A program made the position numbers and the translations under genes. A stretch of DNA of 7,225 nt from an uncultured Spongiibacteraceae bacterium (GTDB lineage Bacteria > Pseudomonadota > Gammaproteobacteria > Pseudomonadales > CAMLJR01): the NCBI GenBank assembly GCA_946480345.1, contig CAMLJR010000144.1, positions 1-7,225 on the forward strand, in the 5' to 3' direction. The notes under the pieces were generated by a model that was not told where the DNA came from, searched no databases, and saw only the letters and a program-made list of their open reading frames with translations. This document shows, in pieces, positions 1 through 7,225 of the stretch (position 1 is its first letter; each line of letters starts with the position of its first letter).

Positions 1-57
1 CAACTGACGTCGCGCATCGCTTGCTTTATTGCGCACCGGGTAAGACCATGCGCGGCT

Positions 58-1467
58 ATGACGACACCCAGCCAGCCCACACCGAACACCACCAGCCAGC
101 CATTTATCGATCTGCCATTGCCGCCGGCAATGCTCGATAACCTCGACAGTCTCGGCTTTTCGCAGATGACGCCGATCCAGGCGCAGAGCCTGCCGTGGAT
201 TCTGCAAAACCGGGATTTGATCGGCAAAGCCAAAACCGGTAGCGGCAAAACCGCAGCCTTCGGCATCGGCCTCCTTTATAAGCTGGATGTACGCGCGTTT
301 CGCATTCAAGCGCTGGTGCTATGTCCCACGCGAGAACTCGCCGATCAGGTCGGCAAGGACATCCGGCAACTGGCGCGTTATCAGCACAATATAAAGGTGC
401 TGACATTGTGCGGCGGTGTATCGATCGGGCGGCAGATCGGCTCGCTCGAGCACGGCGCGCACATTATCGTCGGCACGCCGGGGCGCATTCAGGATCATCT
501 GCGTAAAGGCACACTCGATTTACAGCATGTGCATACGCTGGTGCTCGATGAAGCCGACCGCATGCTCGATATGGGCTTTGCCGATTCGATCAATGCAATC
601 ATCGATCAAGTACCGAAACGGCGGCAGACGTTGTTATTTTCGGCGACCTACCCCGACACCATCAAAGCCATGAGCGCTTCGTTTCAAAACGATCCCGTCG
701 AAGTCAGTGTCGAAGCGACGCACAGCGCAGCGCAGATTCAACAACTGTTCTATGAAGTCGACGGCGAGCGCAGTCGCGCTTTGATTGCGCTGTTAGAGCA
801 TCACCGGCCGGCATCGGCAGTTATTTTCTGCAATACCAAGGTGCAGTGTCAGGAAGTTGCCGACGCGTTGCAGCAGCGCGGTTTCGCCGCACTGGCATTG
901 CACGGCGATATGGAACAAAAAGAGCGCGATCAGGTGCTGGTGCGTTTCGCGAACAAGAGCGTTCCGATTCTGGTCGCCACCGATGTCGCCGCGCGCGGTC
1001 TGGATATCAAAGATCTGGTGGCGGTGATTAATTACGAGTTGTCGCGCGACCCCGAAGTACATATTCATCGTATTGGCCGCACCGGGCGCGCCGGCAGCGA
1101 AGGACTCGCGCTGAGCCTGTTCACGCCAGCGGAAGCACATCGCATCAGCGCTATCGAGACTTATCAAAAAGGCCCGGCGATATTCGCCGAACTCAAAGCG
1201 CTGCGTCCGAATCGCGAAGTGGAAATCGCCGCCGCAATGGTGACGATTGAAATCGATGCCGGACGAAAAGACAAAGTGCGCGCTGGCGATATTCTGGGCG
1301 CACTGACCGGCCCCGGCGGCATCGCCGGCAGCGCGGTTGGCAAAATCGATATTTCGGATTTCCACGCCTACGTCGCCATCGATAGCGACAGCGTGAATCA
1401 AGCGCTGCAATGTCTGGCGAACGGCAAAATCAAAGGCCGCACGTTCAAGGTACGCAAGATGCGGTGA
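58..1467 (+). CDS. dbpA: DbpA, ATP-dependent DEAD-box RNA helicase (50S ribosome assembly)
   Basis: DbpA is a 3'-to-5' RNA helicase stimulated by hairpin 92 of 23S rRNA and acts late in 50S assembly. The 469-residue product shows the DEAD-box motifs in order: Q motif (GF at 33-34, TPIQ 38-41), Walker A AKTGSGKT 58-65, PTRELA 90-95, TPGR 140-143, DEAD 164-167, SAT 195-197, ATDVAARGLD 307-316 and HRIGRTGR 337-344. The segment from about residue 390 to the end, with GDILGALTG and GKIKGRTFKVR, matches the DbpA-type RNA-binding domain and separates it from RhlE or SrmB. Length is close to E. coli DbpA (457). The start is the first ATG in frame, giving a short polar N-terminal extension before the Q motif. 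No strong ribosome binding site precedes it, and the frame stays open to the window edge, so a slightly earlier start is possible. It appears to be a separate unit from leuS. Confidence 0.96.
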   Translation: MTTPSQPTPNTTSQPFIDLPLPPAMLDNLDSLGFSQMTPIQAQSLPWILQNRDLIGKAKTGSGKTAAFGIGLLYKLDVRAFRIQALVLCPTRELADQVGKDIRQLARYQHNIKVLTLCGGVSIGRQIGSLEHGAHIIVGTPGRIQDHLRKGTLDLQHVHTLVLDEADRMLDMGFADSINAIIDQVPKRRQTLLFSATYPDTIKAMSASFQNDPVEVSVEATHSAAQIQQLFYEVDGERSRALIALLEHHRPASAVIFCNTKVQCQEVADALQQRGFAALALHGDMEQKERDQVLVRFANKSVPILVATDVAARGLDIKDLVAVINYELSRDPEVHIHRIGRTGRAGSEGLALSLFTPAEAHRISAIETYQKGPAIFAELKALRPNREVEIAAAMVTIEIDAGRKDKVRAGDILGALTGPGGIAGSAVGKIDISDFHAYVAIDSDSVNQALQCLANGKIKGRTFKVRKMR

Positions 1468-1489
1468 AGTGTAACCCCGCGCTCACCGC
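1461..1489 (+). repeat. Inverted repeat spanning the dbpA stop codon
   Basis: The arms GCGGTGA (1461-1467, including the TGA stop) and TCACCGC (1483-1489) are perfect reverse complements separated by 15 bases. This could form a hairpin at the end of the dbpA message. No T-run follows, so it is not a classical intrinsic terminator. It may be chance. Confidence 0.35.
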
Positions 1490-1551
1490 TAAACACTCAA
1501 TCCATTCAGCTTTCGCACCCGTCCATCCATCTTTGCGCGCAGCCATCAACC

Positions 1552-4109
<2,558 letters not shown>

Positions 4110-4137
4110 CTGGCAAAAATACCTGGTGAAAAATTTG

Positions 4138-4695
4138 ATGAAAAAAATAATCAGACATTGCGGTATCGCATTCACTTTTCTCGCCATTGCCGCGTGCGGT
4201 TTTCATTTGCGCAACGACGCGTGGCTGCCGAGTTCGTTGCAGCCGATTTATATCGGCGGTAGCGCGGCGAACAGTTCGCTCGGGCAGGCACTCCGTTATC
4301 AACTGACAAACTCTGATACGAAAATTACGCCCTATCTGGCGCAGGCTAATTATCAGCTGATCTTGAAAACGCCCAGTAACGAACAGCGCATCATCTCGCT
4401 CGACCGACGCGGCCTCGCTGCCGAGTACGGCATCACCTCAAGTGTCGAATTCGAATTGCTGGATAAATCGGGCAAGCGTGTGTTCGGCCCGCAGACGATT
4501 GATGAACGCCGCACCGTCACCAACAATCCGGATAACGCGCTAACCACATCACAGGATATAAAATTGATTCGTGCCGATATGGACCAGGTATTGGCTACCC
4601 AAGTGGTGCGACGCCTGGGCGCATTTGCGAAAAATCCACAGGCCGCGCAACAGAAACAGAATCCCTCGACTTCCGACGAGCAACCCGCACAATAA
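4138..4695 (+). CDS. lptE: LptE (RlpB), LPS-assembly outer-membrane lipoprotein
   Basis: LptE plugs the LptD beta-barrel and helps insert lipopolysaccharide into the outer leaflet of the outer membrane. The 185-residue product begins with a basic stretch (MKKIIRH), a hydrophobic segment, and a lipobox IAA-C with the lipidated cysteine at residue 20. The mature start CGFHLR closely matches the CGWHLR start of E. coli LptE. The conserved AEYGITSSVEFELLD region (like TAEYQM in E. coli) and the DNPDNAL-type segment follow, with a polar Gln/Ser-rich tail. I chose ATG 4138, which has GGTGA eight bases upstream and gives a normal signal peptide. A GTG at 4126 in the same frame would add four residues. 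Its place between leuS and holA is the usual gammaproteobacterial context. Confidence 0.93.
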   Translation: MKKIIRHCGIAFTFLAIAACGFHLRNDAWLPSSLQPIYIGGSAANSSLGQALRYQLTNSDTKITPYLAQANYQLILKTPSNEQRIISLDRRGLAAEYGITSSVEFELLDKSGKRVFGPQTIDERRTVTNNPDNALTTSQDIKLIRADMDQVLATQVVRRLGAFAKNPQAAQQKQNPSTSDEQPAQ

Positions 4696-4697
4696 TC

Positions 4698-5699
4698 ATG
4701 CGATTGCGCGCGGATCAGCTCGAAAAAAATCTGACGCAATCGTTATCCCCGCTTTATTTAATTTCCGGCGATGAAACGCTGATTGTGCAGGAATGCGCGG
4801 ATGCGATTCGCGCGGCCTGTCGCAAACACGGTTTCAGCGAACGGCAGGTTTATCACGTTGACAACAATTTCGATTGGCAGACCGTCCAGAACGAAGTGTC
4901 TGCGCTATCGCTATTCGCCGATAAAAAATTAATTGAATTGCGCATGCCGAATGGCAAACCCGGTGATGCCGGCACCGCCGCGCTCGAATATTATTGCGCG
5001 AATACCAACCCTGACACCGTGCTGATGATCCTGTGCGGCAAACTCGATAGCAGCGCGCAGCGCGCAAAGTGGCACAAAGCCGTTGATGGCGCGGGTATCA
5101 CGATTCCGATATGGCCGATTGAACCGCAACAATTGCCGCGTTGGATTGAACAACGCATGCGTGCACGCGGCGTCAGCGCAACGCCCGACGCCATTCAATT
5201 ACTCGCCGAGCGTGTACAAGGCAATTTGCTCGCGTGTGCGCAGGAAATCGAAAAATTATTGTTGTACGCCGACAACAACACCATCGATCTCGACACCGTA
5301 ACGAACACCGTCGCTGATAGCGCGCGTTACGATATTTTCAATCTCGCCGATCAAATGCTCGGCGGCCAAATCGCCGCGTGCCTGCGCGCCCTCGCCGGCC
5401 TGCGCGGCGAAGGCGAAGAACCGCCAGTCATTTTATGGGCGCTGACGAAAGAATTGCGCACGCTGTACAAATGCGCCGAATTAATCGAGCAAGGTCAATC
5501 AATCGACCGTGCCATCGATTCCGCCGGCGTATGGGATAAACGCAAACCGCTGGTGCGCAGTGCATTGCAGCGTCTGAAATTGAAACGCATTGCGAACTTA
5601 TTGAAGCTCGCACAAAAAATCGATGCGGCGATTAAAGGCTCTGGCGATGACGCGTGGGTATTGCTGGATCGGCTGGTGATTGGGATGCGAGGAAGATAA
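4698..5699 (+). CDS. holA: DNA polymerase III delta subunit (clamp loader)
   Basis: Delta is the clamp-loader subunit that opens the beta sliding clamp for loading on primed DNA. The 333-residue protein (E. coli HolA is 343) has an N-terminal Rossmann-like AAA+ start LYLISGDE (19-25) and then ALSLFADKK (69-77). There L72-F73 correspond to the Leu-Phe pair that binds the clamp. LPRW (146-149), QGNLLACAQEIEKL (174-187) and the collar-domain motif GEEPPVILWAL (238-249) follow. The ATG lies 2 bp after the lptE stop, so translation is probably coupled. The last residues, VLLDRLVIGMRGR, are notable because the DNA coding for them is duplicated about 365 bp downstream. The 3' end of this gene may therefore have been replaced or restored during insertion of the downstream segment. 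Confidence 0.95.
   Translation: MRLRADQLEKNLTQSLSPLYLISGDETLIVQECADAIRAACRKHGFSERQVYHVDNNFDWQTVQNEVSALSLFADKKLIELRMPNGKPGDAGTAALEYYCANTNPDTVLMILCGKLDSSAQRAKWHKAVDGAGITIPIWPIEPQQLPRWIEQRMRARGVSATPDAIQLLAERVQGNLLACAQEIEKLLLYADNNTIDLDTVTNTVADSARYDIFNLADQMLGGQIAACLRALAGLRGEGEEPPVILWALTKELRTLYKCAELIEQGQSIDRAIDSAGVWDKRKPLVRSALQRLKLKRIANLLKLAQKIDAAIKGSGDDAWVLLDRLVIGMRGR
5647..5699 (+). repeat. Proximal copy of the diverged holA-end direct repeat
   Basis: The last 53 bases of holA recur in the same orientation at 6013-6064. The two copies bracket the small membrane-protein gene at 5720-6007, as a gene-end-restoring insertion or an allelic replacement would leave. No recombinase gene is visible in the window. 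Confidence 0.65.
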
Positions 5700-5719
5700 T
5701 TTAAAGGGAGTAAATATCG

Positions 5720-6007
5720 ATGGAATCATTAAAACGTTTAGAGGGCGGCTTATCTAAGCGGCTGACGAAGAAGCAAAGTACCACACTTAATTTACTGCTC
5801 ATGATGATCATTATTGGCGGCCCCATCGTGTCATCTCTGGTATCAAGTATCGCACCTGATGCGAATGCAGGAGCATATGCCTTTGGTTTTCAGATGCTGT
5901 GTCTCTTGAGCGGCTTGCTATTGCTTCGATCACTTCACGCCGTTCGATTCAGATTCATCGCGTTATTTTTTTGCGTAATAGCTGCGCTCGTATTTCTCGG
6001 CACTTGA
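5720..6007 (+). CDS. Small three-helix membrane protein, unrecognised
   Basis: I do not recognise this 95-residue protein. A good ribosome binding site, AGGGAG (5705-5710), lies nine bases before the ATG, and it starts 20 bp after holA on the same strand. The N-terminus is basic and polar (KRLEGGLSKRLTKKQS). Three hydrophobic stretches follow at about residues 23-44, 52-70 and 77-94, separated by short loops (APDANAG and HAVRFR), so an inner-membrane protein is likely. No catalytic motif is visible. Base composition is more A/T-rich than holA. The gene lies exactly between the intact holA 3' end and a second copy of that end, so it probably arrived with, or was trapped by, the rearrangement. 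It could be a cargo gene of a small insertion, and a link to the neighbouring effector module cannot be excluded. Confidence 0.7.
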   Translation: MESLKRLEGGLSKRLTKKQSTTLNLLLMMIIIGGPIVSSLVSSIAPDANAGAYAFGFQMLCLLSGLLLLRSLHAVRFRFIALFFCVIAALVFLGT

Positions 6008-6012
6008 ATTTA

Positions 6013-6064
6013 ATGGCGCGCGGTACTGCTGGATCGATTGGTAATTGGGGCTAACGGACGATAA
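6013..6064 (+). pseudogene. Orphan duplicate of the holA 3' end
   Basis: From 6023 the + strand reads VLLDRLVIGANGR followed by TAA, against VLLDRLVIGMRGR and TAA at the end of holA (5659-5699). Alignable DNA runs from 6013 to 6064 against 5647-5699, with about 39 of 53 positions identical by hand count and one gap. Five codon differences in the coding tail are synonymous and two are not, so both copies evolved as coding sequence before one was orphaned. No start codon or body of holA precedes this copy. Its last 14 bases overlap the 3' end of the convergent membrane-protein gene. It is best seen as the displaced end of another holA allele. Confidence 0.75.
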
Positions 6065-6271
6065 CCCCTTTTCGGTACAGCCAATCCGCTACAACTCCTC
6101 CAAAAATAGCGAATAATGTTAATGCGAAGAGACTAAGCAAATAAATATTGCTAATGTCTTCATCGCTCTCTACATACGAGGGCCATACCAATTCGTGAAG
6201 AGATAGATTAAGAAATATCCGCCTACCGCAAATAGAACGACGCCGCAAAGCGTACAAGCAAAGCGCATCAT
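6051..6271 (-). pseudogene. Frameshifted two-helix membrane protein in the immunity-gene position next to Tae4
   Basis: ATG-ATG begins at 6271, immediately after the effector's TAA, with GGAG (6279-6282) seven bases upstream. That frame reads MMRFACTLCG and a hydrophobic segment, but stops at a TAG (6170-6172) after 33 residues. The other half continues in the -1 frame as YVESDEDISNIYLLSLFAL, a second hydrophobic helix and then DWLYRKGVIVR, ending at 6051. One missing T between about 6172 and 6193, for example in AATTGG, would join them into a protein of about 73 residues. Its topology would be N-in/C-in with an acidic periplasmic loop. A second-frame ORF from 6257 exists, but it has no comparable initiation signal and reads a basic out-of-frame N-terminus. 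An immunity or accessory role is inferred from position only; it does not resemble soluble periplasmic Tai4 proteins. The shift may be a mutation or a sequencing error. Confidence 0.6.
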
Positions 6272-6751
6272 TTATATTCTCCAGAACCAGACCTCTTCCG
6301 CTTTATGGTAGTCGGTCCACACACCTGGCCATGAAATTCCCAATCGTATACGCGGCCATGATTTCCAATCGGTAAGGCGAGAGCTGTTCCAAAGGTCAAT
6401 GTGATCTCCTTGATTTCCGACACCCCAATAATTTTTAAAAAAAATAATTCCGACTTTTTGCTTAATGCTTTCTTCAAAATTCTTGGAGGAGATTTTTTCA
6501 AAAGAACAGGGAAACCGTGGGCGACTATTTAGCCAATCCGCCAGCTCTTGAGCCCGAATAGCATACTTCTCTTTATTTTTTTGCCACGACAATGCACCAC
6601 GAAAATCCTTCAACGGTACGCCTGATCGTATCAGGGATGCCGATAGATTAATTGCGCATTGGTTTCTATACGTCGCGACATCGAGCAACGGGGAATCGCC
6701 CTTGATGGTTGGATGATTATTCCAAAGGGTGTGGAAATGAAAAATTGGCAT
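6272..6751 (-). CDS. tae4: Type VI secretion amidase effector, Tae4 family
   Basis: Tae4 enzymes are NlpC/P60-like cysteine amidases delivered by T6SS into the periplasm of rival bacteria, where they cut the peptide crosslinks of peptidoglycan. The 159-residue product (Salmonella Tae4 is 162) carries the catalytic-Cys motif RNQCAINLSASLIRSGV, with C32 aligned to the ACPIRMSYVL region of Salmonella Tae4. It also has the His motif GIIFFKNYWG...GDHIDLWNSSRLTDWK, with H117. The order and spacing of Cys and His fit the family. No Sec signal peptide is present, as expected for a T6SS substrate. AAGGA (6759-6763) lies seven bases before the ATG, supporting this start. The gene is more A/T-rich than its core neighbours, and no vgrG, hcp, PAAR or other T6SS gene is in the window, so it is an orphan effector. 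The stop codon abuts the next gene's ATG. Confidence 0.87.
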   Translation of the reverse strand: MPIFHFHTLWNNHPTIKGDSPLLDVATYRNQCAINLSASLIRSGVPLKDFRGALSWQKNKEKYAIRAQELADWLNSRPRFPCSFEKISSKNFEESIKQKVGIIFFKNYWGVGNQGDHIDLWNSSRLTDWKSWPRIRLGISWPGVWTDYHKAEEVWFWRI

Positions 6752-6789
6752 TTAACTGTCCTTAGCGCCATGATTCCGAAGAGCGAGAA

Positions 6790-6795
6790 ATTATA
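6790..6795 (-). promoter_or_regulatory. Consensus -10 box upstream of tae4
   Basis: A perfect TATAAT reads on the - strand at 6795-6790, about 39 bases before the tae4 start codon. No good -35 hexamer occurs at 16-18 bp; the bases there read ACATTC or similar. If real, this promoter would depend on an activator or be weak. Confidence 0.4.
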
Positions 6796-6818
6796 CTTAA
6801 GTGACTTATTGCGAATGT

Positions 6819-6830
6819 GAGAACGTTCCC
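6819..6830. promoter_or_regulatory. GAACGTTC palindrome, possible operator
   Basis: The perfect 8-bp palindrome GAACGTTC (6821-6828), flanked by a further matching G/C pair at 6819 and 6830, lies just upstream of the putative tae4 -10 box. Its position over or next to the -35 region suits an operator, but short palindromes arise by chance and no regulator is identified. Confidence 0.25.
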
Positions 6831-6872
6831 AGAATTAAACTCCCTCTAAATTTTAGGCCCAAATTTCACCAA

Positions 6873-6885
6873 CGCCGTGACGGCG
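6873..6885. repeat. Short GC-rich palindrome next to the REP-like element
   Basis: CGCCGT (6873-6878) and ACGGCG (6880-6885) are perfect inverted arms around a single G. The right arm ends at the first base of the REP-like palindrome, so the two form adjacent palindromes. Only an inner 4-bp stem could fold as RNA. Confidence 0.4.
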
Positions 6886-6916
6886 GCGCATTACGCTTTC
6901 AGCTAATGCGCCCTAC
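6885..6916 (-). repeat. GTAG-type REP-like palindrome between lipA and tae4
   Basis: On the - strand the element reads GTAG, then GGCGCATTA, an inner GCTGAAAGCG, and TAATGCGCC. The 9-bp arms are perfect (6904-6912 and 6885-6893) and the inner GC/GC pairs can extend the stem. A GTAG tetranucleotide directly 5' of an imperfect palindrome is the signature of REP sequences mobilised by REP-associated tyrosine transposases. It begins 18 bases after the lipA stop and could stabilise or end that message. No T-run follows, so a classical intrinsic terminator is not supported. Confidence 0.65.
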
Positions 6917-6934
6917 GAAAACCACAAAGATTTT

Positions 6935-7225
6935 TTACTTCAACAAACTCAAATCGACCTGCTTGTCCGCGTGATACGACGAACGCACTAACGGTCCACT
7001 CGCAACGCTTTTGAATCCGAGTTCGGTTGCGATGCGGCCGTATTCTTCGAATTCTTCCGGCGGCACGAAACGCGATACGGGTAAATGGTTGCGGCTCGGT
7101 TGCAGATATTGACCGAGCGTAATCATGTCGATATCGTGCGCGCGCATGTCGTGCATCACTTGCAATAATTCTTCGCGCGTCTCACCCAGGCCAAGCATCA
7201 GACCGGATTTGGTCAGCACATCGGG
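6935..7225 (-). CDS. lipA: Lipoyl synthase (LipA), C-terminal part, cut by the window edge
   Basis: LipA is the radical-SAM enzyme that inserts two sulfur atoms into protein-bound octanoyl groups to make lipoyl cofactors for pyruvate and 2-oxoglutarate dehydrogenases and the glycine cleavage system. The 96 residues present begin [16 protein letters not shown], continue through [16 protein letters not shown] and [12 protein letters not shown], and end with the family's C-terminal RSSYHAD motif, whose serine helps bind the auxiliary iron-sulfur cluster. These match the E. coli LipA C-terminus closely. The catalytic CxxxCxxC motif and the start lie beyond the window. The reading frame is intact and ends with TAA at 6935-6937. 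Gene order holA...lipA recalls Pseudomonas, with an accessory segment in between here. Confidence 0.95.
   Translation of the reverse strand, partial: PDVLTKSGLMLGLGETREELLQVMHDMRAHDIDMITLGQYLQPSRNHLPVSRFVPPEEFEEYGRIATELGFKSVASGPLVRSSYHADKQVDLSLLK

Noticed and set aside
1..57. Possible upstream extension of dbpA or a separate upstream gene end
   Set aside because: The dbpA frame is open to the window edge but has no ATG or GTG start upstream, and 57 bases are too few to assign another gene.
793..1410. Long - strand ORF inside dbpA
   Set aside because: It lies wholly antisense to a well-conserved helicase gene and its translation has no recognisable domain. It is a by-product of codon bias.
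6051..6257. 68-residue ORF taken as an intact gene in its own right
   Set aside because: Its first part reads a basic, non-membrane sequence out of frame. The strong ribosome binding site and ATG-ATG at 6271 belong to the other frame, so a frameshifted single gene explains both halves better.
6268..6501. 77-residue - strand ORF overlapping tae4
   Set aside because: It is out of frame with tae4, which has clear catalytic motifs over the same bases and a good start.
6885..6916. REP-like palindrome considered as an intrinsic terminator of lipA
   Set aside because: No T-run follows the stem on the - strand. The GTAG signature fits a REP element better.

Overview
The window looks like chromosomal DNA from a gammaproteobacterium, most likely of the Pseudomonadales/Cellvibrionales type. 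The LeuRS, LptE, HolA, DbpA and LipA proteins resemble the gammaproteobacterial versions as I remember them. The order leuS-lptE-holA with lipA close downstream recalls the Pseudomonas arrangement. The genus cannot be fixed from the sequence alone.

Positions 58-5699 are ordinary, compact core genome on the + strand. They hold dbpA (a DEAD-box helicase for 50S ribosome assembly), a 179-bp intergenic stretch with a plausible promoter and leader hairpin, and then a tight likely operon. In that operon leuS (leucyl-tRNA synthetase), lptE (outer-membrane LPS-assembly lipoprotein) and holA (DNA polymerase III delta subunit) are separated by only 28 and 2 bp. The LeuRS is notable because the leucine-specific insertion before KMSKS is missing.

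Positions 5700-6930 are different: visibly richer in A/T, with gene order broken and both strands used. A + strand ORF for a 95-residue, three-helix membrane protein is followed by a second, orphan copy of the holA 3' end (about 6013-6064). Convergent to this, on the - strand, lies a two-gene module. It has a Tae4-family type VI secretion amidase effector (6272-6751) and, starting directly after its stop codon, a small two-helix membrane protein gene that is broken by a one-base frameshift. The membrane gene sits where an immunity gene is expected. Upstream of the effector are a consensus -10 box, a GAACGTTC palindrome and a GTAG-type REP-like palindrome.

From 6935 to the end, core genome resumes with the C-terminal part of lipA (lipoyl synthase), on the - strand and cut by the window edge.

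My main reading is that the holA-lipA interval is an insertion site for accessory DNA. Interbacterial-competition genes were placed there, and the exchange left a duplicated, diverged holA end behind.
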